A stretch of DNA of 15,816 nucleotides from Candidatus Rifleibacteriota bacterium (GCA_017526725.1 JAFXRA010000316.1:1-15816); one strand, 5' to 3'. Positions 7,744-15,161 are shown, counted from the first letter of the stretch. The notes: generated by a model not told the origin, from the letters alone. Program-made: numbers and translations.

Positions 7744-8571
7744 TTAATTTACACTAGCATATTCTGAATCGTTTGGCACGAAAATTGGTTCAATAATTAA
7801 TCTATTTTTACGTTTATGAATTTCTGAGTCATAATGCTTTTTTATTGTTTTCCAGTCAGCAAAAGAAAGCAAATCTTGCATGAAATTTAATACTCTTACG
7901 TGATCGTAATAATTAAATACAGGGTATTCAACTGTTATAAGATCTACTGGTGAGTTGCAAACCTGAAATCTTTTACCCCATGATTTTCTGAAATGTCCGT
8001 TAGAATCACATGTATTAAGCATTATAATTTTATAGCTTTGAGGAAAACGAGTGCTGTCTAAGTCTTCAGATGTTGCTTTTATATTCCTATATGGCTTAAC
8101 ATGCCTATCTTCTACTATATCGCCATTGCCGCAGTGAAAAATATCTTCCATATCTGTAAAGGCCATTCCCCGGCCATATCTTCCATGACCGGAATAAATG
8201 ACTACATCAACTGTTGGGTCTTCTAAGGCTTGTTTAAATATTCCTTTGGGGTTATCGTTTATCTGAGTTATCATACCGATTTCTATTTGAACCGGTCGAC
8301 CTTGATAATACAATCTTTTTCCATTAAGAGTTTCGAATGCTGGGAAAACACCCATAATTGTATCTCTTGGATGATCCCATCCCCAAAAAACTACTATTCT
8401 TAATCTTCCGTCTCGAAACATTTCTTCGTAAACCGGACGCCCTTTTGCAGCAGTATCCTCTTTTCTGCGTTCAGGAGTCTTTCTTACTGTCATGCCTGTG
8501 AGCAGTATTAATACTGAAACCATTAATAAACATGTTAGAATAGTATAGTTATGGCGTTTATAGTAAATCAT
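7744..8571 (-). CDS. Membrane-anchored caspase-like (clan CD) putative cysteine peptidase
   Basis: This protein has 275 residues when started at ATG 8571; TTG 8577 would add two. One hydrophobic segment near residues 11-27 acts as an uncleaved anchor or signal, with no lipobox. The rest is soluble and probably extracytoplasmic. Counting from the ATG, the clan CD dyad pattern is visible: strand DVVIYSGHGR with His129, and strand YKIIMLNTCDSNG with Cys188. Such a hydrophobic strand ending in SGHG, then a second ending in xxCDS, is typical of caspase-like, CHAT and gingipain-type folds. I see no CHAT repeat architecture and no close named family. Upstream is an 84-base gap without a clear ribosome site; downstream are the M50 peptidase and the cyclase. 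The fold call is inferred from motifs, and protease activity is unproven. Confidence 0.7.
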   Translation of the reverse strand: MIYYKRHNYTILTCLLMVSVLILLTGMTVRKTPERRKEDTAAKGRPVYEEMFRDGRLRIVVFWGWDHPRDTIMGVFPAFETLNGKRLYYQGRPVQIEIGMITQINDNPKGIFKQALEDPTVDVVIYSGHGRYGRGMAFTDMEDIFHCGNGDIVEDRHVKPYRNIKATSEDLDSTRFPQSYKIIMLNTCDSNGHFRKSWGKRFQVCNSPVDLITVEYPVFNYYDHVRVLNFMQDLLSFADWKTIKKHYDSEIHKRKNRLIIEPIFVPNDSEYASVN

Positions 8572-8655
8572 AAACAAACTATCGGCAGACCAGATTTAAG
8601 TATTTAGATACTAAGTATAAATGCCAAAGAAACTATTAAAAACTACAAACTATAA

Positions 8656-9336
8656 CTACTCTTTATTTGTTTCTTCTAAACTTTTTTCTTCATAGTTTGT
8701 TTCTTCAGCAGTATCATTACTCTTTTCTGAATTTTCTTTGTCTTTGTTGGGTTCTAATATTTTGAAACCACTAGTAACAAGTTTTAATTCTTCTATTATA
8801 GAATTTAATTCATAAGTTATTTCTTCTAGAGATTCTTTTGTAATATTTTCTTCATCAACTTTTTTTCGAAGATTATCGCCAGTTCGGGCTAGTCTTTCTA
8901 TTACTTCTCTATCTTTATAAACCATTTTGCTCAATGATTCAGTCATTTCATTGAATGCATCCTGCAAATCTCCTAATTCGTCGCCCTGTCTTAAATGAAC
9001 TCTATGAGTTAAATCGCCTGAAGCTATTAATTTTGTGCTTTCTTCCAATCTATATACAGGGCCAGCAATTTTATGTGAAACAAATATCGAAATAACACCT
9101 ATGATAGCAACAAAGCCTAATATCCACCATAGCAACTGATTATTAACATTTTCAAATATTAAGTAGAGTTTATCAACACTTAAATCTGGAGTATTAATGA
9201 TTTGTTTCCAAGAAGTATGATAGATTATCCAGCCAACACTCATGGCAACAGTCAGCATACATGCAGTTAAAATTCCCATATAGCGAAGCTGTAGACCTGT
9301 TTTAATAATATAGGTATGTCTTTTATATTTTGTCAT
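8656..9336 (-). CDS. Stand-alone HAMP domain membrane protein
   Basis: This 226-residue protein has a basic cytoplasmic N terminus, a membrane segment at about 18-38, a short periplasmic part (about 40-67), and a second membrane segment at about 68-86. A HAMP domain follows (about 87-140), with AGPVYRLEES, IASGDLTHRV and GDELGDLQDAFNEM. Beyond it are only a predicted coiled coil (about 140-190) and a hydrophilic Glu/Lys/Asn tail. No kinase, cyclase, GGDEF or methyl-accepting signalling domain is present. It may act as a signal relay or a partner of another output protein. The gene starts one base after the pilin-like stop, with AAAGG upstream, so the two are probably co-translated. The segment KYKRHTYIIKTGL near its N terminus resembles that of the downstream caspase-like protein. 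Confidence 0.87.
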   Translation of the reverse strand: MTKYKRHTYIIKTGLQLRYMGILTACMLTVAMSVGWIIYHTSWKQIINTPDLSVDKLYLIFENVNNQLLWWILGFVAIIGVISIFVSHKIAGPVYRLEESTKLIASGDLTHRVHLRQGDELGDLQDAFNEMTESLSKMVYKDREVIERLARTGDNLRKKVDEENITKESLEEITYELNSIIEELKLVTSGFKILEPNKDKENSEKSNDTAEETNYEEKSLEETNKE

Positions 9337-9337
9337 T

Positions 9338-9682
9338 TTATTGGCCTTTCGAATGAATAGAGCAAATTACTTTACCGTCTTTACCAAATAGGAATGTACC
9401 TTTTTGAGGGCAATATTTGATTTCGCGAAGGTAACCTTTTTCTTTTAATGTATCTAAATCAACAATTTGGCCTGGCTTAGAGTAAGTATTGCTGTTGTTA
9501 ACATTATAATCTTCTACAGCACTGTCTATTTTTGTTCTTATATCAGTACAGGAAACCGAATAAATCCCGTTTTGCACATCCGAGTATTCCGGAAGAAAAA
9601 CGAAAACAGCAAGGCCAAGACCAAGCATCAATAATAATAAAGCATAAAAGCCTAATCCGCCTTTTTTATTTAAATTAAACAT
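9338..9682 (-). CDS. Pilin-like small membrane protein with atypical leader
   Basis: This 114-residue protein has a short basic N terminus, MFNLNKKGG, then a hydrophobic helix (about 11-31), like a type IV pilin or pseudopilin. The remainder is a small soluble domain with three Cys. Its C-terminal pattern CPQKG...GKVICSIH resembles the end of many small pilin-like proteins. The usual prepilin cleavage context (G followed by Phe or Met at +1 and Glu at +5) is absent, so it may be uncleaved. ATG 9682 is chosen over GTG 9697, since GAGGT lies eight bases before the ATG. The GTG would overlap the rluD stop as GTGA and has AGGAGG twelve bases away. It sits 11 bases after rluD and 1 base before the HAMP gene. 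The role is unknown. Confidence 0.72.
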   Translation of the reverse strand: MFNLNKKGGLGFYALLLLMLGLGLAVFVFLPEYSDVQNGIYSVSCTDIRTKIDSAVEDYNVNNSNTYSKPGQIVDLDTLKEKGYLREIKYCPQKGTFLFGKDGKVICSIHSKGQ

Positions 9683-9690
9683 TTTTAAAT

Positions 9691-9695
9691 ACCTC
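9691..9695 (-). promoter_or_regulatory. Ribosome binding site deciding the pilin-like start
   Basis: GAGGT on the minus strand spans the end of the rluD stop codon and lies eight bases before ATG 9682. This spacing fits the ATG better than the upstream GTG. Confidence 0.6.
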
Positions 9696-10623
9696 ACAGC
9701 TTTTTAGATCCTCCTTCTCTTAATTCTTCTATAACTTCCTTAAAACGTTGAGGAATATCCGCTTGAAATGTCATCGTTTTTCCTGTTGTTGGGTGGGTAA
9801 TTGTTAATTTACTGCTGTGGAGAAAGTGTTCTGAATTGCCAAATTTTCTTCCGCCATAAGTAGTATCACCTAATAATGGGTGACCTGTAAAGGCCATATG
9901 AACTCTTATTTGATGAGTTCTGCCTGTAAGTATTTGAACTTTTACCAAAGTAGAATTTTTAAGGTATTCCATTACCTCAAAAATAGAAATAGCCATTTTG
10001 CCATTATCGGCAGAAGTTGCTTTCATTCTCTGGCGGTGAATAGGATCTCTTTCTATTGCTACCTGAATACGGCCTTTTTTATTAACTATATGTCCTTGAA
10101 TCAGAGCTATATACTCTTTTTCCAAATCATGACTTGCAAACTGTTCAGCTAAGTTTTTGTGAGCTTCTTTATTCTTTGCCAGAATCATTATTCCGCTGGT
10201 TTCTTTATCTAATCTATGAACGATACCAGGACGGTCTGGAGCGCCTATTGGACTTAAAGTTGTATGACTTAATAGTGCTGAAACAACAGTCTCTTTTTCC
10301 TGACCGGCTCCAGGATGAACAACCAGACCAAAAGGTTTATTGATAACAATTATATCATTATCTTCGTAAACTATTGGGAAATTCATCTCAGTTGCCTGTA
10401 TATCCGTTTCCAAGTCATCTTTTCTAAAATTGATAACTACAGTATCATTAGTTTTTAATTTTTGGCTTGATTTAACGGTGGAATTTCCTATTGTAATTTC
10501 ACCATTTTTAATCATTTCTTGAGCTGTATTTCTTGAAATATCAGGAAACTTTTTGTTGATTGCCTGGTCAAGACGCATTCCTGCAAATTCCTCTGTGATA
10601 TTCCATTTTTCTGTATTATTCAT
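9694..10623 (-). CDS. rluD: RluD-type large-subunit rRNA pseudouridine synthase
   Basis: This 309-residue enzyme of the RluA/RluD family isomerises uridines to pseudouridine in 23S rRNA. An S4 RNA-binding domain occupies about residues 13-75 (RLDQAINKKFPDISRNTAQ, KNGEITIG). The catalytic domain follows, with INKPFGLVVHPGAG (94-107), the active-site motif HRLDKETSG (136-144) with nucleophile Asp139, and GRTHQIRVHM. Length and order match RluD of about 320 residues. Position specificity, as between RluD, RluC and RluA, cannot be read from sequence alone; the S4 domain favours RluD or RluC. ATG 10623 overlaps the second lgt by eight bases, with GGAG about nine bases upstream. The lspA-rluD neighbourhood is common in bacteria. 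Confidence 0.92.
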   Translation of the reverse strand: MNNTEKWNITEEFAGMRLDQAINKKFPDISRNTAQEMIKNGEITIGNSTVKSSQKLKTNDTVVINFRKDDLETDIQATEMNFPIVYEDNDIIVINKPFGLVVHPGAGQEKETVVSALLSHTTLSPIGAPDRPGIVHRLDKETSGIMILAKNKEAHKNLAEQFASHDLEKEYIALIQGHIVNKKGRIQVAIERDPIHRQRMKATSADNGKMAISIFEVMEYLKNSTLVKVQILTGRTHQIRVHMAFTGHPLLGDTTYGGRKFGNSEHFLHSSKLTITHPTTGKTMTFQADIPQRFKEVIEELREGGSKKL

Positions 10624-11392
10624 TGTTCTTTACTCCGCAATCAACTTTATTATTTATTACTATATATAAAATACCACAGATTATTAGTATAAGTGAAGTA
10701 ATCTGGGCAGGTGAAAGTTTTAATATGGTAAAAAATCCACCTCTGGAATCATCTCTTAAGTATTCATTTAAAAATCTTAAAATCGCATATGAAATACAAT
10801 ATAAGCTGGCTGTTTTTCCACGGTTTTCTGACTTTTCCTGCCATCCACTCCGCAAAATAAAGAAGAATATAACTGCTAAAACGATTAAATAGAGTATTTC
10901 ATATAATTGCGTGGGATGACGATAAACCCCGGGAAAATCAGTCTTTAGATGGTATATTTTTATTAGGTTAGTCTGACATCCGTAGCAGCAGTCATTTATA
11001 AGACACCCAACTCTTCCTAAAGCATGACCTAATGCTAATGAAGGAACCATGTAATCAGCAACCATACCAAAAGAATACTTTTTTATTCTGCAGTATATAA
11101 AAAGCCCCAATATAGCAGCCAGCATTCCGCCGTAAAATACTAGGCCGCCTTCGTGCAAAGCAATATAATCTCGAAATGAATTATAGTATTGTGGAAATAA
11201 CAATATATAATTGATACGTGCTCCTAATACTCCAAATATAGAAATGATTAATAAAATATCTATTAGAGGGGGGCGGGGAATTTTACTATTACGTGAATTG
11301 TATTTGAAAAATAATACACTTAGTATAAATGCTATGCCCATTAAAATCCCATAGCTGTAAAAGGGCAAATCTATTCCTAATAACGATTTCAT
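10616..11392 (-). CDS. lgt: Prolipoprotein diacylglyceryl transferase-like protein, copy 2
   Basis: This 258-residue polytopic membrane protein belongs to the Lgt family, which transfers diacylglycerol from phosphatidylglycerol to the lipobox Cys of prolipoproteins. Landmarks are SYGILMGIA near the N terminus, HEGGLVFYGGML (80-91), the signature loop GRVGCLINDCCYG (126-138), RHPTQLYE (158-165) and RFLNEYLRDD (206-215). The E. coli loop reads GRIGNFINGELWG, so the essential Asn146 and Glu151 are both Cys here. His103 of the FHGG motif is Tyr. This Cys-rich form is familiar in many annotated Lgt homologues. The start overlaps the stop of copy 1 as ATGA, and its end overlaps rluD by eight bases. 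It diverges strongly from copy 1, so the duplication is old or the functions differ. Canonical activity is uncertain. Confidence 0.82.
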   Translation of the reverse strand: MKSLLGIDLPFYSYGILMGIAFILSVLFFKYNSRNSKIPRPPLIDILLIISIFGVLGARINYILLFPQYYNSFRDYIALHEGGLVFYGGMLAAILGLFIYCRIKKYSFGMVADYMVPSLALGHALGRVGCLINDCCYGCQTNLIKIYHLKTDFPGVYRHPTQLYEILYLIVLAVIFFFILRSGWQEKSENRGKTASLYCISYAILRFLNEYLRDDSRGGFFTILKLSPAQITSLILIICGILYIVINNKVDCGVKNNE

Positions 11393-12177
11393 TTTACATT
11401 CTCTAGAGATACTTCATTTGTATTGGGCATGATTTCAAGTTCTTTGTTCTTGTTATTTATTTTCCATATTATTATAGATGTAATAATGAATATTATACTT
11501 AAAAGCTGAGAAAGAGTCATTCCTAATAGGAAAACCGGGTTTTCTGCTCTTAAAAATTCAATAAAGAATCTGAAGAAACCATAGAGACTTAAAAAACCTA
11601 GAGCTATTTGTCCATGGTGAGTTTGTTTGTATTTTATAAACCATAATAATATTATAAAAATTACTAATGAGAAAAGACTTTCATAAAGCTGAGTTGCATG
11701 ATAATAACCTTGCCCAGCTGCTCTGAATTGAAATCCGATACTAGGAGAACATTCCAAACCATAGCAGCAGCCGTTTAAAAAACATCCTATTCTTGAAACG
11801 GCAATACCTGGTGCCATGCCAAAACCAAGACAATCCATTGCTTTCCAAATGGGTATTTGCTTAAACTTTAAATAAACCAGATCGAAAAAAAAACCTGTAA
11901 TTACAGAGCCGTAAAAAGTTAAACCGCCTTGTTCCAAAGCTAGAAAATTGAGTGTAAACAGCTTATCGGGGGCGAATTCAGCTAGAAAGAGAAATCTTGA
12001 ACCTAAAACGCCTACAATTAATTGAAGCAGCATTAAGTCAAAAATAGCCCCGGCATCGAGGCTATTTTTATTTGCTTTATAACAGGTTAGGACTATTGCA
12101 ACAGTATAGCCTATTGCTAATAGAAAACCGTAACTATAAACATTGAACCATGGAGTTGTAATTATAATTGGATGCAT
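11389..12177 (-). CDS. lgt: Prolipoprotein diacylglyceryl transferase-like protein, copy 1
   Basis: This 262-residue membrane protein is the first of two tandem Lgt homologues. It shows VYSYGFLLAIGY (13-24), EQGGLTFYGSVI (82-93), the signature loop SRIGCFLNGCCYG (128-140), YHATQLYE (159-166) and RFFIEFLRAENP (203-214). The loop has Ser where most Lgt have the first Gly, and Cys132 and Cys137 where E. coli has Asn146 and Glu151. The Arg is kept (Arg129), as are the later Arg and Glu of the RxxxEFxR motif. The hydrophilic C-terminal tail (about 241-262) is longer than usual. The gene starts three bases after lspA, the next enzyme of the same pathway, which strongly supports a role in lipoprotein maturation. 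Which copy carries the main activity cannot be told from sequence. Confidence 0.86.
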   Translation of the reverse strand: MHPIIITTPWFNVYSYGFLLAIGYTVAIVLTCYKANKNSLDAGAIFDLMLLQLIVGVLGSRFLFLAEFAPDKLFTLNFLALEQGGLTFYGSVITGFFFDLVYLKFKQIPIWKAMDCLGFGMAPGIAVSRIGCFLNGCCYGLECSPSIGFQFRAAGQGYYHATQLYESLFSLVIFIILLWFIKYKQTHHGQIALGFLSLYGFFRFFIEFLRAENPVFLLGMTLSQLLSIIFIITSIIIWKINNKNKELEIMPNTNEVSLENVK

Positions 12178-12180
12178 ATA

Positions 12181-12780
12181 TCAAGCTGCTGTTGCATCAG
12201 AAAGCATTTCTTCTTCCTCTTCTTCGTTATCATTTGATAAGAAGAAAATATCAATAAAGAGCATGAAAACACCCAAATCAATTATGATATCTGCTATATT
12301 GAATACAGGGAAATCAAAGGCTCCAAAATGGAAAAGGAAAAAGTCTACTACAAAACCATAGGTTACTCTGTCATAGAGATTTCCGACAGCTCCACCTACA
12401 AGTAGTGCAAGTGCCCATCTGGTGATTCTTTCTTCTTCTGGAAGCTTTAGACTATAATAGGTTATTATTATAATCATAACCAACGCCATAAGTATAGGCG
12501 GCAATTTCCAATCAGGGAACCATCCAAAAGCTACTCCGGGGTTTTTTACAAAGGTTATTGTAAAAAACTTATCAATTACTGATACTGGAAGATTATGCGA
12601 ATTATTCACAATCATCAGCTTAGTAATTCTATCTAATATAAAGAAAACTGCTGCATACAAAAGAACAGATGGAGACCGCAAGTGATAACCAATATTCTTT
12701 AACACAAACAATGGATAGACCGTAATCGTGTAAAACGTGGTCTTTATTAAGGTAGATAGCCAAGTCAATGCTTTCTTCAT
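12181..12780 (-). CDS. lspA: Lipoprotein signal peptidase (signal peptidase II)
   Basis: This membrane aspartyl peptidase removes the signal peptide from diacylated prolipoproteins. The motifs appear in order: LDRITK (49-54), FVKNPGVAFGW (77-87), VGNLYDRVTYGFVVDFF (132-148) with catalytic Asp137, and FPVFNIADIIIDLG (157-170) with catalytic Asp164. At 199 residues it is longer than the usual 160-170. About 35 extra residues, themselves partly hydrophobic, precede the first family helix, and the C terminus ends in an acidic run of six Glu. ATG 12780 is supported by continuous coding; the ribosome site is weak, with AGGGA about 12 bases away, so an internal start is possible. It heads the run lspA-lgt-lgt-rluD and is divergent from the CxxCH lipoprotein gene, whose product is a likely substrate. 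Confidence 0.94.
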   Translation of the reverse strand: MKKALTWLSTLIKTTFYTITVYPLFVLKNIGYHLRSPSVLLYAAVFFILDRITKLMIVNNSHNLPVSVIDKFFTITFVKNPGVAFGWFPDWKLPPILMALVMIIIITYYSLKLPEEERITRWALALLVGGAVGNLYDRVTYGFVVDFFLFHFGAFDFPVFNIADIIIDLGVFMLFIDIFFLSNDNEEEEEEMLSDATAA

Positions 12781-12815
12781 TTGGTTTTATAATCCCTAAA
12801 AACTGTTAAATTTAG

Positions 12816-12834
12816 CGTTATTTAAGCAATAACG
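12816..12834. repeat. Short inverted repeat in the lspA upstream region
   Basis: CGTTATT and AATAACG form 7-base arms around the spacer TAAGC, about 36 bases upstream of the lspA start. It could be an operator half-site pair or a weak hairpin in the leader. No known regulator is recognised. The surrounding divergent gap (12781-13030) is very AT-rich and holds no convincing gene or clear promoter hexamer pair. Confidence 0.4.
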
Positions 12835-13030
12835 GTTAAGTTTTGATTTTATTCGGCAGATGTTTATAAATCTTGAATGAAAAAATAAAAAAAATTATTT
12901 ACAAAATACTAAGTTGCTGAAATTAAGTATCTAATTGTTCAAAATAGTAGAAATAGTTAAGTTTTTTATTAAAAAGAGACGATGTATGAGCGAAGTACTA
13001 TAACAATATTTTGGAGGTCTCAAATCAATC

Positions 13031-14134
13031 ATGAAGTCGTTTTCCCGATTTCGAGCGCACCACTTGCTCACAATAAGCTTAATCGCTGGTGTTGCATTAT
13101 TTTCTGTTGGATGTAAATCCAGCAGGTCTGATTCCGGTGCCACCACGAACCCGCTTGCAGCTTATACAACTAGTACTAGTACAAATACGTCTACAGGCAC
13201 TATTATCGGTGATGGCAGCACTATGGTTCCAGGCTCGCTCAACACCCCTGTTATTTCTGTTCCTGACGATGAAACTTCTTCTATTAATGGACACGATAAT
13301 GCTCCATTATTAGATAATAAACATCCTGGTTGGCAGCAGACAGACTGTTTGACCTGTCATAACGAAACTACTAATAATCCAGACCATAATTATAATGATG
13401 ATAGTTTATGCTATCTTTGTCATGGAACTAATGGTCTGCCAGGTATGACTGACACTGTTCCGCCAGTTTTATCAAGTGTTGTCGTCAGCCCAACTCATAA
13501 TTCTGTAACAATTTCCTGGAAGAGCGATGAAAATTGTACCAGCAGAATGGTTATAAAAACTGTAGAAGGTGATAGAATGGAGTTTCCTGTAAGCACCAGT
13601 TACACAACCTCACATAAAAGAACCGTTACTGGACTTCAGGCTAATACAACATATTACTATGAGCTTACCTGTATAGATAAAAGCGGAAACAAGACGTCCT
13701 CTTCTTCTTTCAGCAGTGTTTTAACATTTATTACCTCTGCAGCTCCTGTAGAAATTCCAGATTCAACAACTACTACTGTAGTACCAGGAACTGAAATGGG
13801 ACAAGAAGCAAGCGATTCGTATTATAAAAATGTTAAAATTGAACCTTTGGGTGGAAAAAATATAAGAATTAATTTTGAAACTTTAACAAGTCCTGAGGCT
13901 ACTGGTTTTTATTATTATGTATATAAAACTAGTAAAGATGCTGGTAACAAAACTGGTGAAGTTGAAAAGGATGAATTTGATTCAAATTCCGCTTGCACTT
14001 ACCATGTGACAGATTCTCTTGATAGACTTGAAGCAAATAAAACTTATTATTTAAGACTTTTTGCGGTCTTTAGATCTTCTGAAGACTCTAAGAGTAAATG
14101 GAGCGGTACATACAGCTTTAAACTCGAAAACTAA
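13031..14134 (+). CDS. Putative di-haem lipoprotein with two fibronectin type III-like domains
   Basis: This 367-residue exported protein begins with a basic region, a hydrophobic stretch (about 12-27) and Cys28 in FSVGC, a lipobox-like site with Ser at -3. A Ser/Thr-rich low-complexity stretch follows (about 29-75). Two haem-attachment motifs come next, CLTCH (106-110) and CYLCH (127-131), with His98 and His119 as possible distal ligands. FN3-like beta domains lie at about 144-235 (with TVTGLQANTTYYYELTCID) and 262-365 (with LEANKTYYLRLFAVF). It is probably a surface or periplasmic electron-transfer or binding protein anchored by lipid; the partner is unknown. GGAGG lies 13 bases before the ATG, longer than usual, with no alternative start between. 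It is transcribed away from lspA and closed by a strong hairpin. I recognise no named family for the whole protein. Confidence 0.85.
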   Translation: MKSFSRFRAHHLLTISLIAGVALFSVGCKSSRSDSGATTNPLAAYTTSTSTNTSTGTIIGDGSTMVPGSLNTPVISVPDDETSSINGHDNAPLLDNKHPGWQQTDCLTCHNETTNNPDHNYNDDSLCYLCHGTNGLPGMTDTVPPVLSSVVVSPTHNSVTISWKSDENCTSRMVIKTVEGDRMEFPVSTSYTTSHKRTVTGLQANTTYYYELTCIDKSGNKTSSSSFSSVLTFITSAAPVEIPDSTTTTVVPGTEMGQEASDSYYKNVKIEPLGGKNIRINFETLTSPEATGFYYYVYKTSKDAGNKTGEVEKDEFDSNSACTYHVTDSLDRLEANKTYYLRLFAVFRSSEDSKSKWSGTYSFKLEN

Positions 14135-14163
14135 AATGTACTTAGATTGATTTGACCTGATTT

Positions 14164-14223
14164 AAGTTCAGAATTTCGAAACCTAGAGAATAAACAGGTT
14201 TGGAAATTCTGAACTTTGTTTTT
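14164..14223 (+). terminator. Rho-independent-type terminator after the CxxCH lipoprotein gene
   Basis: Two 21-base arms (14164-14184 and 14196-14216) pair with a single mismatch around an 11-base loop. The second arm runs into a T-rich stretch ending near 14223. The long stem is unusually AT-rich for a terminator. It lies 30 bases after the lipoprotein stop and just before the accD promoter. Confidence 0.75.
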
Positions 14224-14225
14224 AG

Positions 14226-14254
14226 TTGAAATGGATTAAAAAATTTGTTATAAA
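14226..14254 (+). promoter_or_regulatory. Sigma70-type promoter for accD-accA
   Basis: TTGAAA (14226-14231) and TATAAA (14249-14254) are separated by 17 bases, each one base from consensus. Transcription would start near 14261, giving a leader of about 36 bases before the accD ATG. The position directly behind the terminator supports it. Confidence 0.7.
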
Positions 14255-14296
14255 AGACTTGACACTTGTAACTTTTTTGAATATGGAACCAAATAA

Positions 14297-15160
14297 ATGA
14301 GTATACTTGAAAAATTTTGGAGAAGCCGAAGCACTTATTCCGAAAATTGGAAAAAGTGCCCCGGTTGTGGTGAAGACCTGAGAATAGAAGATATTCCAAA
14401 AAATAATTATGTTTGCGATAAGTGTAATCACCACATGAGAATGCCTATTCGAGATAGAGTGAAGCTCTTGGTAGATGAAGGCTCATTTGAAGAACTCTTT
14501 CAGGAAATTCTTCCTGTAGATCCGATAAATTTTGTTGATTCTAAGCCCTACCCGCAAAGAGTATCTGAAGCAGTAGAAAAAAATGCTGCTAAGGATAACG
14601 ATGATAATGCTTTACTTATTAATGAGGCTATCATTGTGGGAAAAGCCAAATTAGATGGTATTCCTATACTTCTTGGCGTTATGAATTTTGATTTTATGGG
14701 TGGAAGTATGGGTTCGGTTGTTGGTGAAAGAGTTGCAAGATTGTTTGAAGAAGGCATTGAAAGCAGGCTGCCGGTAGTTATTGTAACTTCCAGCGGCGGT
14801 GCTAGAATGCAGGAAGGTATCTTTTCCTTAATGCAGATGGCAAAAACTTCAGCTGCAGTAATGCGTTTTAAACACACACATTTGCCTTATATTTCTGTGT
14901 TGGCAGATCCGACAACAGGAGGGGTTTCTGCAAGCTTTGCTACTCTAGGCGATATTAATCTTGCTGAGCCAGGTGCATTGATTGGTTTTGCTGGGCCGAG
15001 AGTTATAGAACAGACCATCAGGCAGAAACTTCCAAAAGGATTTCAGCGTTCACAGTTCCTTTTAGAACATGGTATGATTGACGCAATTGTTAATCGTTCC
15101 GATTTAAAAGCTTCTATCAGTAAGCTTTTAAGATTATTACAGATAGCCGGGAGTAATTGA
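14297..15160 (+). CDS. accD: Acetyl-CoA carboxylase carboxyltransferase subunit beta
   Basis: AccD with AccA forms the carboxyltransferase that moves the carboxyl group from biotin carboxyl carrier protein to acetyl-CoA, giving malonyl-CoA for fatty acid synthesis. The 287-residue protein is of normal length. The N-terminal zinc finger is complete (Cys21, Cys24, Cys40, Cys43; CPGC and CDKC). The crotonase-type core shows [16 protein letters not shown] (about 129-144), [10 protein letters not shown] (about 164-173), [16 protein letters not shown] and the [12 protein letters not shown] motif. The start ATG has a modest GGAA ribosome site. accA begins one base after the stop, so the two subunits are made together. 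Confidence 0.97.
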   Translation: MSILEKFWRSRSTYSENWKKCPGCGEDLRIEDIPKNNYVCDKCNHHMRMPIRDRVKLLVDEGSFEELFQEILPVDPINFVDSKPYPQRVSEAVEKNAAKDNDDNALLINEAIIVGKAKLDGIPILLGVMNFDFMGGSMGSVVGERVARLFEEGIESRLPVVIVTSSGGARMQEGIFSLMQMAKTSAAVMRFKHTHLPYISVLADPTTGGVSASFATLGDINLAEPGALIGFAGPRVIEQTIRQKLPKGFQRSQFLLEHGMIDAIVNRSDLKASISKLLRLLQIAGSN

Positions 15161-15161
15161 A

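Noticed and set aside
8572..8655. A promoter or terminator in the gap between the HAMP and caspase-like genes
   Set aside because: TATACT-like and small dyad (AGTAT/ATACT) elements exist, but no acceptable -35 box or T-tract hairpin accompanies them.
8656..9336. A histidine kinase or chemotaxis receptor
   Set aside because: After the HAMP domain there is only a coiled coil and a polar tail; no kinase H-box or methyl-accepting signalling hairpin is visible.
12976..13021. GAGAC and GTCTC pairing that could hide the ribosome site of the CxxCH lipoprotein gene
   Set aside because: Only five base pairs close a 36-base loop, too weak to claim regulation.
14259..14287. TTGACA at 14259-14264 as the -35 box of the accD promoter
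   Set aside because: A -10 box at proper distance would be TATGGA, a poor match that overlaps the ribosome site ten bases before the ATG. The TTGAAA/TATAAA pair upstream fits better.
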